This document shows, piece after piece, positions 7,020 through 16,469 of a stretch of DNA of 24,970 nucleotides. Both the position numbers and the translations under genes were made by a program. The stretch comes from Anaerolineales bacterium (GTDB lineage: Bacteria > Chloroflexota > Anaerolineae > 4572-78 > J111): contig JAAUSP010000033.1 in the NCBI GenBank assembly GCA_012032575.1, positions 1 through 24,970 of the forward strand. The letters are read 5' to 3'. How positions within the stretch are numbered: position 1 is the first letter of the stretch; each line of letters starts with the position of its first letter. The notes beneath the pieces are model-generated. The model ran no database searches. It was not told where the DNA came from and was given only the letters and a program-made list of their open reading frames with translations.

Positions 7020-7048
7020 TTGCCAAAGCTTCCGCCTCTACGTATCAT
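7020..7048 (+). promoter_or_regulatory. Candidate sigma70-type promoter for the UbiA-family gene
   Basis: TTGCCA at 7020-7025 and TATCAT at 7043-7048 are separated by exactly 17 bases, each one mismatch from the consensus hexamer. A start near 7055 would place the GGAG ribosome site (7067-7070) in a short leader before GTG 7078. The position in the tlyA/ubiA divergent spacer supports it. Confidence 0.6.
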
Positions 7049-7077
7049 GTCCTTTAACTATTTTTTGGAGCTACACT

Positions 7078-7947
7078 GTGTTAATTGGTATTCTCAAATC
7101 ACTGCGCCCAAAACAATGGACCAAGAATGGTTTTGTCTTTGCGGCTCTGATTTTTGACATTAAACTATTTCAAACCGAACCTTTGGTCAAAACCCTGTAT
7201 GGCTTTGTGGTGCTGTGTTTCCTTTCCGGTACAGTTTACCTCATCAATGATCTTGTTGATGTGGAAAAGGACCGCCAACACCCCGCCAAGCGAAACCGAC
7301 CCATTGCCTCAAGGCGAGTGCCCATTCGCGTGGCGATAATTTCAGCGATTATCTTATCAGTGGTGTGTCTCTCATTAAGCTTTTGGCTCGATCCCACTTT
7401 TGGGGTTATCGCCCTCGGTTACTGGTTATTACAAATCGCTTATTCGTTACTGTTAAAGAATATTGTAATTGTGGATGTTCTAACTGTGGCCGGTGGGTTT
7501 GTTTTACGTGTAGCTGCCGGGGTTGTATTGGTCGAAGCAGAAAGATTTTCGCCCTGGCTGTATGTGTTTACCGTACTCCTGGCCCTATTTTTGGTCCTGG
7601 GCAAACGTCGCCAGGAGTTGGCTCTGCTCAAAGATCACGCCACCAATACCCGCGCTATTTTGGATGAATACAATCTGCCATTTCTGGATGAAATGATGGC
7701 GATTGTCACCGCCGGCACAGTGATGACCTATTCCTTCTACACCTTTTCAGCCCCCAACCTGCCCGATAATCACCTGATGATGCTGACTATTCCGTTTGTG
7801 CTTTACGGAATTTTTCGCTATTTGTATGTTATCCACGTTCAAGGCAATGGCGGCGCGCCCGATGAAGTGCTGTTGGTTGATCGTCCATTACAAATCAGCA
7901 TTATTTTATTCACCTTGACGGCCATCGCTATTCTTTACTTGCATTAG
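7078..7947 (+). CDS. UbiA-family prenyltransferase, decaprenyl-phosphate phosphoribosyltransferase-like
   Basis: This is an integral membrane protein of 289 residues with about eight or nine hydrophobic spans. The start PKQWTKNGFVFAALIF (11-26) and the metal-binding motif NDLVDVEKD (57-65), followed by RQHPAKRNRPIAS, are typical of the UbiA subgroup that contains 5-phosphoribosyl-1-diphosphate:decaprenyl-phosphate transferases (Rv3806c type). The second conserved loop is YSLLLKNIVIVDVLTVAGGF (about 122-141). Such enzymes make polyprenyl-phosphoryl sugars for envelope glycans; other UbiA substrates cannot be excluded. The GTG start at 7078 is supported by GGAG 7 bases upstream. It is monocistronic, with a good promoter upstream and a strong terminator downstream. 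Confidence 0.85.
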   Translation: MLIGILKSLRPKQWTKNGFVFAALIFDIKLFQTEPLVKTLYGFVVLCFLSGTVYLINDLVDVEKDRQHPAKRNRPIASRRVPIRVAIISAIILSVVCLSLSFWLDPTFGVIALGYWLLQIAYSLLLKNIVIVDVLTVAGGFVLRVAAGVVLVEAERFSPWLYVFTVLLALFLVLGKRRQELALLKDHATNTRAILDEYNLPFLDEMMAIVTAGTVMTYSFYTFSAPNLPDNHLMMLTIPFVLYGIFRYLYVIHVQGNGGAPDEVLLVDRPLQISIILFTLTAIAILYLH

Positions 7948-7996
7948 ATTAAAAACAAATTCTAAGCCTCTTCAATCCTACAAACCCGCTCAAAAC

Positions 7997-8034
7997 AAAA
8001 GAGGTACTTCCCTTACCAGGGAAATACCTCTTTT
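7997..8034. terminator. Bidirectional intrinsic terminator between the UbiA gene and rpsI
   Basis: AAAAGAGGTA-C-TTCCC (7997-8012) pairs with GGGAA-A-TACCTCTTTT (8019-8034), leaving one mismatch and a six-base loop. The stem is flanked by an A-run on the left and a T-run on the right, so it can end transcripts from both converging units. Confidence 0.85.
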
Positions 8035-8070
8035 TCTGTTTTGTATTCGTAATACTGCAAACGGTGTAGA

Positions 8071-8469
8071 CTAGCGTTTGGTGTATTGCGGAGCTTTTCG
8101 GGCACGCTTGAGACCGGGCTTTTTACGCTCTTTAGCCCGCGAGTCGCGGGTTAACATCCCGTGTTCCCGCAGTACCTTACGATAATCGGGGTCAGCTTTG
8201 AGCAAGGCGCGGGCAATACCCAATCGCACTGCTCCAGCCTGCCCGGTTACACCGCCGCCCATTACCTTAACAGTGACGTTAAAGCGACCGTCGGTGCCGG
8301 TAACTTTGAGCGCTTCATTGATATGAACTTGGTCCGTATCCCGGCTAAAATAGTCCTGAATCGGTTTGTCGTTGACGGTAAAATTGCCGCTACCGCCAGT
8401 ATGTAAGCGCACGCGCGCGGTTGCCGTTTTGCGCCGGCCAAGACCTTCGTAATATTGGGTATCTGCCAT
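8071..8469 (-). CDS. rpsI: 30S ribosomal protein S9
   Basis: 132 residues. GRRKTATARV at 11-20 and the very basic tail ending KRARKAPQYTKR are characteristic of uS9, whose C-terminus reaches the P-site tRNA. The last gene of the ribosomal cluster, 38 bases after rplM, and ended by the intrinsic terminator at about 8.0 kb. The rplM-rpsI pair is conserved in bacteria. Length and both ends are normal. Confidence 0.97.
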   Translation of the reverse strand: MADTQYYEGLGRRKTATARVRLHTGGSGNFTVNDKPIQDYFSRDTDQVHINEALKVTGTDGRFNVTVKVMGGGVTGQAGAVRLGIARALLKADPDYRKVLREHGMLTRDSRAKERKKPGLKRARKAPQYTKR

Positions 8470-8507
8470 AGTTAGTGTCTCTTCCTCAATTACTCACAAC
8501 TTTACAA

Positions 8508-8936
8508 TTAAAACTCCATCGGCTTGGGCTGTTGAGCCTGATGGGGGTGGTTGGGGCCAGGGTAAATTTTCAGCTTCTTAAACATCTGCCGCCCCAGCCG
8601 ATTTTTGGGCAGCATGCCTCGCACTGCGCTTTCCAATACCCGCTCCGGGAACTTTTGTAACTGGTCACGCAGGCTAATTTCCTTGAGGCCGCCGGGGTAG
8701 CCGGAATGCCGGTAATACTTCTTTTGGCTCATCTTTTGCCCCGTCACATGCACCTTTTCGGCATTGATGATAATGACATAATCACCACAGTCCACGTGGG
8801 GGGTAAAAAGCGGCTTATGCTTGCCTCGCAAAATAGTAGCGGTACGAGTCGCCAGCCGGCCTAATGTCTGCCCCTGGGCGTCAATAACATACCAATCTCG
8901 CTGGATATCTGACTCTTTAGCGCTGATTGTTTTCAC
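8508..8936 (-). CDS. rplM: 50S ribosomal protein L13
   Basis: 142 residues, the usual uL13 size. [16 protein letters not shown] near the N-terminus, [16 protein letters not shown], and [20 protein letters not shown] are family hallmarks. The GTG at 8936 was chosen as start because a GAGGAG ribosome site lies 10 bases upstream. The longer open frame, starting with TTG at 8954, includes that ribosome site inside its coding sequence and is rejected. An early assembly protein of the 50S subunit; followed by rpsI. Confidence 0.95.
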   Translation of the reverse strand: MKTISAKESDIQRDWYVIDAQGQTLGRLATRTATILRGKHKPLFTPHVDCGDYVIIINAEKVHVTGQKMSQKKYYRHSGYPGGLKEISLRDQLQKFPERVLESAVRGMLPKNRLGRQMFKKLKIYPGPNHPHQAQQPKPMEF

Positions 8937-8988
8937 AGTTGTATAACTCCTCAAAAATAGTGAACAGTTGCCAGAAATTAGTAATCAA

Positions 8989-9749
8989 TTAAACTGACCA
9001 CTGGTCACTTGGGTAAATTACCCGTACCAGGCACAACCCATGAGCCGGTGCTGGTGGGGCTGAGCGCGTTAAATCCCGCGCCTCCAGAATATTTTTAATC
9101 TCACTTGGAGCCAATTGCCCCAACCCTACCTGGATCAGGGTCCCGACGATGGTTCTGACCATTCGATACAGGAACGCATTGGCTGTTATTTCAAAATTTA
9201 GCAACTTACCGTTGGCTATCCATTCAGCCCGGCTAACCTGTCGCACTGTATTTTCACCCTGAGGCGGCTTGCCAAACGATGCAAAATCGTGCGAGCCAAT
9301 CAAGAGGCGGCTGGCTTCGTTCAACGCTTCCAAATCGAGAGGCGTTTTCACGTGATAAGTGTACCGCCGCTGCAATACGTCCGGCCACAATTGGTTAAGG
9401 ACGGTGTAGCGATAAGACCGGCTTACGGCACTAAACCGGGGATGAAAAGTCGAGTCTACAGTTTTAAGTCGCTGATAACAATATCGTCCGGCAAATTGGC
9501 GTTGAGGGCACGCTGTAGGTCTGTGAGTGAGTGTTTCCATTTGACATTAAAAGCAATCACCTGACCTGTAGCATGAACTCCGGTATCTGTACGACCCGCA
9601 CCGTCTAGCCGAACAGAAGATTGAGTAACCTGCTGAAGTGTTTTCTCTATCTCACCCTGGACAGTCCGGCCACGCGCCTGAATTTGAAATCCCAGGAAGT
9701 CAGTCCCATCATATTCGATGGTAGCGCGGTAGCGGTCCTGGCCGGTCAC
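8989..9749 (-). CDS. truA: tRNA pseudouridine(38-40) synthase, with a one-base frameshift
   Basis: TruA isomerises U38-U40 in the anticodon stem. The first part (9749 down to about 9466) has YRATIEYDGTDFLGFQ and the catalytic motif GAGRTDTGVHA with Asp55, then stops after DIVISDLKL. The family sequence resumes one frame over as TVDSTFHPRFSAVSRSYRY and runs to 8989 (FLYRMVRTIVGTLIQVG is the typical C-terminal helix). An A-run of four (T-run 9462-9465 on the + strand) needs a fifth A to join DLK to TVD. The gene is therefore intact apart from one missing base, probably a sequencing error. GTG start, 14 bases after rplQ; the rplQ-truA-rplM-rpsI order is common. Confidence 0.92.
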
Positions 9750-9763
9750 AGGCTCTCAAAAAA

Positions 9764-10123
9764 TCAAGCCTTGTCCACCAACTCAAGCAGGGCCATCGGG
9801 GCGGCATCGCCATGTCGAGGGCCTAATTTGTAAATCCGCACATAGCCCCCGGCCCGATTCTGGACTCGCGGCCCAATTTCGCCAAAAAGTTTTTGCAGCA
9901 CCACCGGATCGGTTACATCACGCGCAGCCAAACGCCGAGAATGTAAATCACCCCGTTTAGCCAACGTAATCAACTTTTCAGCAATGGGCTGAACACTTTT
10001 GGCTTTGGCCTCAGTGGTCGTGATTCGATCATGTCGAAATAGCTCAGTCGCCAGGTTGCGAAAGAGAGCCTTGCGATGATTGGTTGAGCGGCTCAGCTTT
10101 CGCCCCATCACGTTATGTCGCAT
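9764..10123 (-). CDS. rplQ: 50S ribosomal protein L17
   Basis: 119 residues, normal for bL17. The N-terminus [20 protein letters not shown] matches the family, and [21 protein letters not shown] follows. A GAGGAG site lies just upstream of ATG 10123. It follows rpoA, the standard end of the alpha operon. L17 sits near the exit tunnel of the 50S subunit. Confidence 0.97.
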   Translation of the reverse strand: MRHNVMGRKLSRSTNHRKALFRNLATELFRHDRITTTEAKAKSVQPIAEKLITLAKRGDLHSRRLAARDVTDPVVLQKLFGEIGPRVQNRAGGYVRIYKLGPRHGDAAPMALLELVDKA

Positions 10124-10166
10124 AATTATTTCTCCTCAAAAACCAGCCGCACAAGCGAGCCTATGA

Positions 10167-11150
10167 TTAAAAGTCTTTGACCGCCACCGGAGAACCATCG
10201 CCCCCCTCATCGGCCAGAATCGTCAAAAAGCCTTTTTCTTCCAGACGTTCCATCAATTCGTCCAGAGATTTCTGTCCAAAGTTGCGGATCGCCAGAATTT
10301 CATCCTGGCCCTTCTTTAATTTCTCCAGGATTTCACCAACTTGAGTGATACCGGCCCGTTTAAGGCAGTTATATGCCCGCACGGTCAGTTCCAGCTCTTC
10401 GATGGGCGTTTCGTAAATTTTGCTGGGAATTCCACCTTCGGACTCGATTTCAAGCGGCACTTCAATTTCGGTAACGCCTGATACCAGCGAGAAGTGCTGC
10501 ACCAGGATTTTGGCCGATGAACTGAGCGCATCGTGCGGGGAAATGGTGCCATCGGTGGTAATTTCCAGGAGCAGCCGATCATAATCGGTCGCCTGGCCGA
10601 TACGCGCCCGTTCAACCACAAAGTTCGCCTTCCGAACGGGGCTAAAAATAGCGTCAACCGGAATCTCACCAATAGGCAGTTTGCCGCGCTCCTCTGCCGG
10701 AGAATAGCCCCGGCCCATCTGCACCACCAGTTCCATATCCAATTCCGCTTCCGACGAGTCAGCCGTTAGCATGTGCAGGTCAGGGTTGATAATCTCAACA
10801 TGCGGTGGGTACTCAATATCACCGGCGGTGATAACCCCCTCGCCTTTGACTTCTACCCGCAGGCGGGCCGACTCATTCTGATGCAGTTTGAGCCGGAGTT
10901 GTTTAACATTTAAGATCAGAGCTGTCATATCTTCGCGCACGTGGGGAATATCAGAAAATTCGTGATGCACACCACTAACGCGAATGGATGTGACTGCTGC
11001 GCCGGTTAAAGAAGAAAGCAAAACCCGGCGCAAGGCATTGCCCAGCGTAATTCCATAACCACTTTCCAGTGGGCCAATACTAAAACGACCATAACTTCGA
11101 GAACTAGCCTCGGTTTCAATTTTGGGTAAGACCAAATTCATGTCAGCCAA
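10167..11150 (-). CDS. rpoA: DNA-directed RNA polymerase subunit alpha
   Basis: About 327 residues. The N-terminal dimerisation and assembly domain carries GYGITLGNALRRVLLSSL (31-48), and the C-terminal domain has the helix-hairpin-helix segment LTVRAYNCLKRAGITQVGEI and NFGQKSLDELMERL that contact UP elements and activators. The start is uncertain: GGAGGG at 11158-11163 lies 7 bases before TTG 11150 and 16 bases before ATG 11141, so TTG 11150 is preferred. An upstream TTG at 11165 overlaps the ribosome site. Placed between rpsD and rplQ as in most bacteria. Confidence 0.95.
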   Translation of the reverse strand: MADMNLVLPKIETEASSRSYGRFSIGPLESGYGITLGNALRRVLLSSLTGAAVTSIRVSGVHHEFSDIPHVREDMTALILNVKQLRLKLHQNESARLRVEVKGEGVITAGDIEYPPHVEIINPDLHMLTADSSEAELDMELVVQMGRGYSPAEERGKLPIGEIPVDAIFSPVRKANFVVERARIGQATDYDRLLLEITTDGTISPHDALSSSAKILVQHFSLVSGVTEIEVPLEIESEGGIPSKIYETPIEELELTVRAYNCLKRAGITQVGEILEKLKKGQDEILAIRNFGQKSLDELMERLEEKGFLTILADEGGDGSPVAVKDF

Positions 11151-11247
11151 TGGAACACCCTCCAATTGCGTCTTTCCAATAATCTATCATAAACCTCTAA
11201 TCGTTGAACGTTGCCAACATTACCTAACCTAATTAACTCAACCTGGC

Positions 11248-11883
11248 CTACCGGCTGTAATACTCAACAATCAGTTGTTCATTGAGGGTGACGTCAATAT
11301 GCTCGCGTGAAGGTTTGCTGACCACCCGACCGGACATTTCGGCCACATTCAGGCTCAACCAACCGGGCACGCGTCCCTCATCTAAACTTTTTGCCATATC
11401 TTTAAAGTAATTTGTCTTCCGGCTGCTCTCACGGACGGTGATCACATCCCCTTCGGATACAATAAACGAGGAGATATTGGTTTTGCGCCCGTTCACCTCA
11501 AAATGGCCGTGAGATACAAGCTGTCGCGCCTGCGGACGCGAAGAAGCCAAGCCTAACCGGTAAATCACATTATCCAACCGGCTTTCCAAAATAGAAAGCA
11601 GGTTAACACCAGTCAAACCTTTTTGGCGTTGGGCTTCCTGAAAATAGCGCCGGAATTGCCGTTCAAAAACCCCGTAGAGCCGGCGCACCTTCTGTTTTTC
11701 ACGCAACTGGTTGCCATAATCCGACTCTTTGCGGCGGAACTGCCCCTGCCGCCCATGTACTCCGGGCGGGTAAGAACGTTTTTCTACCGAACACTTGGGG
11801 GTAAAGCACCGGTCGCCCTTGAGAAAAAGTTTTTCTCCTTCGGCCCGGCATAATCTACAAACTGAATCTATATAACGCGCCAA
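11248..11883 (-). CDS. rpsD: 30S ribosomal protein S4 (zinc-binding form)
   Basis: 211 residues. The N-terminus has C9-x2-C12-x13-C26-x4-C31, the zinc-binding (C+) type of uS4. [10 protein letters not shown] follows, and an S4 RNA-binding domain spans about residues 101-165 ([20 protein letters not shown]). S4 starts 30S assembly and in some bacteria represses the alpha operon by binding its leader. A GAGGA ribosome site precedes ATG 11883. The 156-base spacer upstream is larger than most in the cluster and contains small hairpins. Confidence 0.97.
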   Translation of the reverse strand: MARYIDSVCRLCRAEGEKLFLKGDRCFTPKCSVEKRSYPPGVHGRQGQFRRKESDYGNQLREKQKVRRLYGVFERQFRRYFQEAQRQKGLTGVNLLSILESRLDNVIYRLGLASSRPQARQLVSHGHFEVNGRKTNISSFIVSEGDVITVRESSRKTNYFKDMAKSLDEGRVPGWLSLNVAEMSGRVVSKPSREHIDVTLNEQLIVEYYSR

Positions 11884-12015
11884 TTTATCCTCCTGAATCG
11901 CTAACTTTATAAATAAAAGAGGTTTACAGGCTTGGCCGACCCTTCGTCCCTCTTAAAACTTAACTCTGTCTGCCAATCTTAATCTGATTTCGCCAAACCT
12001 TCAAAGAAAATCATC

Positions 12016-12033
12016 GGGGCGCTCATAAGCCCC
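12016..12033 (-). other. Small hairpin in the 156-base rpsK-rpsD spacer
   Basis: GGGGC 12016-12020 pairs with GCCCC 12029-12033, with ATC/GAT-like extension on each side. The rest of the spacer (11884-12039) holds a second weak AAGAGG/CCTCTT pairing and no gene. S4-type autoregulation could act here but no specific S4 target was recognised. Confidence 0.4.
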
Positions 12034-12039
12034 ATCAGA

Positions 12040-12441
12040 TTAGACGCGGCGTTTTTTGGGCGGGCGGCATCCGTTGTGCGGAATAGGTGTTTTATCAGTG
12101 ATTGACCGCAGCTTCATATCCGATGCCTGCAAAGAACGAATTGCTGCTTCACGCCCTGGCCCAGGTCCCTTGATAAATACATCCAACTCGCGCATCCCGT
12201 GTTCCTGAGCCGCTTTGGCCGCATTTTTTGCGGCTAATTGGGCTGCATAAGGAGTACTCTTGCGCGAGCCTTTAAACCCGCTTGTTCCGCCACTCGACCA
12301 AGAAATAACATTGCCTTGTTGGTCGGTGATGCTGACAATGGTGTTATTAAAGGTCGCGAAAATATAGGCCCGGCCGTAGCTTACATTTTTCTTTTCTTTT
12401 TTGGTCGTTGCCCGCACCGTTCGAGCTTTTTGTTTTGCCAT
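12040..12441 (-). CDS. rpsK: 30S ribosomal protein S11
   Basis: 133 residues from ATG 12441. [18 protein letters not shown] (23-40), KGPGPGRE (91-98) and the end [13 protein letters not shown] are diagnostic of uS11, a platform protein of the 30S subunit. The start was set by GGAG about 6 bases upstream of ATG 12441 and by family length; the open frame continues upstream to 12480 through a hairpin-containing spacer and is not used. Confidence 0.97.
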   Translation of the reverse strand: MAKQKARTVRATTKKEKKNVSYGRAYIFATFNNTIVSITDQQGNVISWSSGGTSGFKGSRKSTPYAAQLAAKNAAKAAQEHGMRELDVFIKGPGPGREAAIRSLQASDMKLRSITDKTPIPHNGCRPPKKRRV

Positions 12442-12464
12442 ATAATCTCCAAAAGTTCTAAATT

Positions 12465-12498
12465 CTGCACTTTTTACCACATCTCACAAAAAGTGCAG
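12465..12498 (-). other. Perfect 11-bp inverted repeat between rpsM and rpsK
   Basis: CTGCACTTTTT (12465-12475) and AAAAAGTGCAG (12488-12498) are exact inverted copies with a 12-base loop, forming a hairpin in the 66-base spacer just upstream of the rpsK ribosome site. On the transcript it is followed by AAUUUAG, not a U-run, so it may be a processing or translational control element instead of a terminator. Confidence 0.65.
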
Positions 12499-12507
12499 AG
12501 GTTATCA

Positions 12508-12888
12508 TTACTTCCGTGCGGCACGCTTCTTACCGGCCACAGTCCGTCGAGCGCCGCGCTTAGTTCGGGCATTTGTCCGGGTGCGTTGGCCACGTACCGG
12601 CAAGCTCCGGCGATGGCGCATGCCGCGATAGCAGCCGATTTCCTGGAGCCGTTTGATATTTAAACCGATCTCACGCCGCAGGTCACCTTCCACAACATAG
12701 TCGCGGTCAATAATCTCGCGCAGGCGGGTCACTTCTTCTTCAGCCAGGTCTTTAACTCGAGTATCGGGGCTAATCCCGGTACTCTTCAAGATTTCTTGAC
12801 TGGTGGCTAATCCGATCCCATAAATGTAAGTTAAGCCGACCTCAACACGTTTCTCGCGAGGCAGGTCAACACCGGCAATACGAGCCAT
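12508..12888 (-). CDS. rpsM: 30S ribosomal protein S13
   Basis: 126 residues. [20 protein letters not shown], the helix-two-turn-helix part [14 protein letters not shown], and the basic tail [20 protein letters not shown] identify uS13, a head protein that contacts the P-site tRNA and the 50S bridge B1. It follows rpmJ by 11 bases, in the standard order rpmJ-rpsM-rpsK-rpsD-rpoA. Confidence 0.97.
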   Translation of the reverse strand: MARIAGVDLPREKRVEVGLTYIYGIGLATSQEILKSTGISPDTRVKDLAEEEVTRLREIIDRDYVVEGDLRREIGLNIKRLQEIGCYRGMRHRRSLPVRGQRTRTNARTKRGARRTVAGKKRAARK

Positions 12889-12899
12889 ACTCTCTCTCC

Positions 12900-13013
12900 T
12901 TACCCTTGGCGCTGCTTGTGACGAGGATTTGTGCAGATAATCCGCACCACACCCCGACGCTTAATAATTTTGCAGTTATCACATCTACGTTTGATTGAAG
13001 GTCTTACTTTCAT
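12900..13013 (-). CDS. rpmJ: 50S ribosomal protein L36 (zinc-binding form)
   Basis: A 37-residue protein beginning [15 protein letters not shown] and ending [11 protein letters not shown]. The zinc ligands C11, C14, C27 and H32 are all present, so this is the C+ form of bL36. ATG 13013 was chosen over the overlapping ATG 13016 because the family begins MKVR. It lies directly upstream of rpsM. No infA gene intervenes between map and rpmJ. Confidence 0.96.
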   Translation of the reverse strand: MKVRPSIKRRCDNCKIIKRRGVVRIICTNPRHKQRQG

Positions 13014-13026
13014 CATTACCATCCTC

Positions 13027-13045
13027 AACAGGATATTTTCCTGTT
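13027..13045 (-). other. Hairpin in the map-rpmJ spacer
   Basis: AACAGGA (13027-13033) and TCCTGTT (13039-13045) form a perfect 7-bp stem with a five-base loop, filling most of the 35-base gap between the map stop codon and rpmJ. The gap is where infA is often found. Confidence 0.45.
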
Positions 13046-13048
13046 CTA

Positions 13049-13840
13049 TTACAATAAAGTCAAAATATAAGGCTCGCCATCGGTGATGGCAAAAGAATGT
13101 TCAAAATGTGCTGATAGCTTACCATCCGCCGTCACGACTGTCCAATGATCGTCCAGAAGTTGGGTTCTCCACGTACCCATATTGACCATCGGCTCCAGGG
13201 CAATAGTCATTCCCATTTTAAGACGCATGCCTCGCCCACGCTGACCAAAATTGGGCACTTGTGGGTCTTCGTGCATATTGCGCCCCACGCCGTGACCGGT
13301 ATACTCGCGCACCACACTGTAACCGTGCCGTTCAACGTATTCCTGCACCGCTGCCGAAATATCTTCCGTTTGACCGCCCAATCTTCCCTGACTAATCCCT
13401 TCGTAAAGGGCTTGTTCAGTTACGGTCAGCAATCGCTGGGCTTCTTCTGAGATCTGGCCAACCGGAATTGTTGTTGCGGCATCCCCCACCCAGCCTTTAT
13501 AATATGCGCCGCAATCTACACTAAAGATATCCCCTTCGCGCAGTACCCGCTTGTCGCTCGGAATGCCATGCACCAACTCTTCGTTGATACAAGCGGTAAT
13601 CGTTTTAGGAAAGGGGGGTCCCCCTTCGCGCTGATTGGGGTAGCCCTTGAAAACAGGTGCAGCGTTGTGTCGTTTTAAGGCATGCTCAGCGATCCGATCA
13701 AGTTCGCCGGTGCTGACTCCAGGCTTGGTATGTCGTCGAATTTCATCCAAAACCAAGGCTACTATTTTCCCTGCCTGGCGCATCAACGCAATTTCTTCTT
13801 TAGATTTTAAGACAACACGCCGCGTTTTGGTTTGGAACAT
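13049..13840 (-). CDS. map: Methionine aminopeptidase type I
   Basis: 263 residues. The five metal ligands can be read: D109 (FSVDCGAYY), D120 (GDAATT), H183 (TGHGVGR), E216 (ALEPM) and E247 (HFEHSFA). The catalytic His91 is in ELVHGIPS. It removes the N-terminal Met from nascent proteins. A loop [12 protein letters not shown] (about 69-80) looks slightly longer than in E. coli. It lies 37 bases after secY, without the adk gene that often separates them. The ATG follows a GGGAAG site. Confidence 0.96.
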   Translation of the reverse strand: MFQTKTRRVVLKSKEEIALMRQAGKIVALVLDEIRRHTKPGVSTGELDRIAEHALKRHNAAPVFKGYPNQREGGPPFPKTITACINEELVHGIPSDKRVLREGDIFSVDCGAYYKGWVGDAATTIPVGQISEEAQRLLTVTEQALYEGISQGRLGGQTEDISAAVQEYVERHGYSVVREYTGHGVGRNMHEDPQVPNFGQRGRGMRLKMGMTIALEPMVNMGTWRTQLLDDHWTVVTADGKLSAHFEHSFAITDGEPYILTLL

Positions 13841-13877
13841 ACTTCCCGCAAAGCTTAGAGGGCTACTATTTCCCCTA

Positions 13878-15201
13878 CTAGCTAATGAACCCCTCGTAGT
13901 GGCGCATCAGCAATTGCGCTTGAAGTTGTTTCATGGTGTCCAGCACCACCCCCACCACAATCAAAAGACCGGTACTGGTAATGAGCAGGGCCTGGGTTTG
14001 GCTGCCGCTTTGACTGACTCCAGGAATAATATTTGCCAGCCAGGGCAAAATGGCTACACCCCCCAATAACAGCGCCCCAACCAGGGTAATCCGCTGCAAG
14101 ACTGTATTCAGATAAACCTCGGTACGTTTGCCTGGCCGTAGCCCTGGAATAAACCCGCCTTGCCGCTGCAAATTGTCAGCCAAATTTTGCTGCTTAAAGA
14201 TAACATCCGTATAGAAGTAGGTAAAGCCGACGACCATAATGAAATAAAGAATCCAATAGGGGTACGAAGTCGGGTTTGGGCTAAAGTATTGAACCACAAA
14301 ATTGGCAATACTGGCGATCACTGGATATTGACTAAACTGGAAATAACCGGCTACCGCGCTCGGAAAGATCATAATCGATTGGGCAAAAATAAGCGGGATC
14401 ATCCCGGCGCTGTTAACCTTTAACGGAATATGGGTACTTTGCCCACCATATACTTTAGTCCCGCGTACGCGCTTACCATACTGAACTGGAATACGCCGCT
14501 GCCCTTCCTGCACAAAAACAATCACAGCAATGGTTAAAACAGTAATGACCGCGAACACAATTAAATTGTACCAATCTCCCTGGCTGATAAAACTACCAAT
14601 CTGGCTGGGAATTTGGGCCGCAATACCACCAAAATGATAATCGAAACCCCATTGCCAATGCCTTGCTCGGTGATAAGTTCACCCATCCACACAGCCACCA
14701 TAGTACCCGCTGTCATGGTTAGCAAAGTAGCAATGGTCGCCAGTGGATTCACACTAAACCCAAAGTTTGTAATAACCCCAGGTACCGAATTTTGAATAAA
14801 GACAACCTGACCGTACGCCTGAAGCATCGCCAATGGAACACTCAACCAATGCGTGTACAAATTGATCTTGTTCCGGCCCTGTTCGCCCTCTTTAGAAAGT
14901 TCTTGTAATTGCGGCACCAACGGCGTCAGCAGTTGAATGATGATAGAAGCGGTAATGTAGGGATAAACGCCCATAGCCATCACCGAGAATCGAGCCAGTG
15001 TTCCTCCGGACAGGAGGTTCAAAAACTGAACAATCGTACTCCCCTGCTCTCCCGACTCTAAAAATTGCTGTAGGGCTGCACCATTCACACCGGGTACCGG
15101 CACGTGCGCTGCCGCCCGATAGCAACCAGAATCAGAATTGTAAAAATAATTTTACGTCTAAGGTCCGGTAGAGTAAATGCGTTGCGAATCGCTTCTATCA
15201 T
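13878..15201 (-). CDS. secY: Preprotein translocase subunit SecY, two one-base frameshifts
   Basis: The central channel of the Sec translocon, a polytopic membrane protein. It is encoded in three frames: ATG 15201 (MIEAIRNAFTLPDLRRKIIF) to about 15121; then YRAAAHVPVPGVNG down to about 14635; then FGGIAAQIPSQIG and on through VFVQEGQRRIPVQYGKRVRG to the stop at 13878. The first join needs one extra T at 15121-15122 (VA|YRAAAH). The second needs one extra T in the run complementary to 14631-14634 (IIF|GGI). Repaired, the product is about 441 residues with typical SecY helices such as TDVIFKQQNLADNLQRQGGF. As secY is indispensable and other genes here show the same fault, these are probably sequence errors. 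It follows rplO as usual. Confidence 0.95.
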
Positions 15202-15255
15202 CAGAACGTTAAATCCTTCTCTCAGCTACGATCCATTTCTGAGGCAGATCACACC

Positions 15256-15714
15256 TTACGCCAGGGGCAAAACTTCTACAGTTCCGCCGGCGGCTTCAAT
15301 TTTTTCCTTAGCGCTTTTCGAGAATCGGTGCGCCTTTACCGTCAGAGATGTGGTAATTTCACCATTGCCCAAAATGGCCACGGCTTTATCAGAATTTTTA
15401 ATAACCCCAGTCTCAATCAAAACTTCCGGCGTTACTTCCTGATACCCTTCGCCAAATCTTTCCTGCAAAAATTCAACATTGACCGGCTTGTATTCCACCC
15501 GGCGGATATTGGTGAATCCGCGACGGAAGGGCAGGCGGCGCACCAACGGCAACTGACCGCCTTCAAAATAAGGGCCTTTACCGCCACCAGAGCGAGCCTT
15601 TTGGCCCTTGATACCCCGGCCAGAAGTTTTGCCGGTTCCCGAAGCCATACCCCGGCCAATTCTTTTTTTATTTTTACGACTCCCCACAGGGGGTCTTAAA
15701 TCATGTAACTGCAT
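15256..15714 (-). CDS. rplO: 50S ribosomal protein L15
   Basis: 152 residues. The extended glycine-rich N-terminus ([19 protein letters not shown] at about 20-38) and the globular C-terminal part with [20 protein letters not shown] identify uL15. The protein threads into domain II of 23S rRNA. It is preceded by rpmD (gap 16 bases) and followed by secY, the usual spc order. Confidence 0.97.
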   Translation of the reverse strand: MQLHDLRPPVGSRKNKKRIGRGMASGTGKTSGRGIKGQKARSGGGKGPYFEGGQLPLVRRLPFRRGFTNIRRVEYKPVNVEFLQERFGEGYQEVTPEVLIETGVIKNSDKAVAILGNGEITTSLTVKAHRFSKSAKEKIEAAGGTVEVLPLA

Positions 15715-15730
15715 GACTTGCTGCCTCCAA

Positions 15731-15928
15731 TTACGCTTCTTCCACCACTTGTACCAGGTGAGAAACCTTGTTAATCATCCCTCGAATAACCGGTGTATCA
15801 TCGTGTTCAACAACTTGACCGAGGTGGCGCAACCCCAAGGCGCGAACTGTCTTTTTCTGTCGCTCTGAATAACCAATGGCGCTTTTAACCCATTTGACTT
15901 TCAGCGCTTTAGCTTCTTTATTAGCCAT
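15731..15928 (-). CDS. rpmD: 50S ribosomal protein L30
   Basis: 65 residues. [23 protein letters not shown] matches the uL30 pattern, followed by [18 protein letters not shown]. The start ATG 15928 overlaps the end of rpsE by 8 bases, suggesting translational coupling. L30 is absent from some bacterial lineages but kept here. Confidence 0.95.
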   Translation of the reverse strand: MANKEAKALKVKWVKSAIGYSERQKKTVRALGLRHLGQVVEHDDTPVIRGMINKVSHLVQVVEEA

Positions 15929-16454
15929 TGCTTCCCCTCCCTAGCCAGAACGGCTGCACCCGGTTAAGTGGAATACCCCGGTTTTGAGCTACTTCCATCG
16001 GGTCTTGCAATTCGTTGAGGGCCTGGATTGTCGCCTTGACCACATTCAAAATATTGGAACTGCCCTTACTTTTGGTCAGAATGTCGTGAATACCGGCCGC
16101 TTCAACAACCGCACGCACCCCACCACCGGCAATAACACCCGTACCCGGCGAAGCAGGCTTCAAAAACACCTGGGCCGCGCTAAAACCAGAGGTAATTTCG
16201 TGGGGGATGGTCGTACCCGACATAGCAATTTTACGCATGTTGCGTTTAGCCCGCTCGGACCCTTTGCGGATCGCTTCAGGAACCTCACGCGCCTTGCCAA
16301 TGCCAACCCCTACGCTGCCTTTGCCGTCGCCAACCACCACACAGGCCCGGAAACTAAAGCGCCGACCACCCTTGACCACCTTGGCTGTACGGGCAATATG
16401 AACGACTCGCTCATCAAGTTCTTCTACCGCATCCTGAAATTCACGCTTTGCCAT
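15921..16454 (-). CDS. rpsE: 30S ribosomal protein S5
   Basis: 177 residues. An N-terminal double-stranded RNA-binding domain ([20 protein letters not shown]) is followed by [20 protein letters not shown] and the C-terminal domain containing [21 protein letters not shown]5 takes part in decoding accuracy and helicase activity at the mRNA entry. It lies 15 bases after rplR and overlaps rpmD. Confidence 0.97.
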   Translation of the reverse strand: MAKREFQDAVEELDERVVHIARTAKVVKGGRRFSFRACVVVGDGKGSVGVGIGKAREVPEAIRKGSERAKRNMRKIAMSGTTIPHEITSGFSAAQVFLKPASPGTGVIAGGGVRAVVEAAGIHDILTKSKGSSNILNVVKATIQALNELQDPMEVAQNRGIPLNRVQPFWLGRGSNG

Positions 16455-16469
16455 AAAATTCCTCTTATC

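Noticed and set aside
8508..8954. Upstream TTG start for rplM at 8954
   Set aside because: It would place the GAGGAG ribosome site inside the coding sequence; GTG 8936 gives the standard 142-residue L13.
13878..15201. Programmed frameshifting or a split secY
   Set aside because: Two separate breaks, each repaired by one base, without a stimulatory structure that I could recognise, and similar breaks in other genes, make sequence error far more likely.
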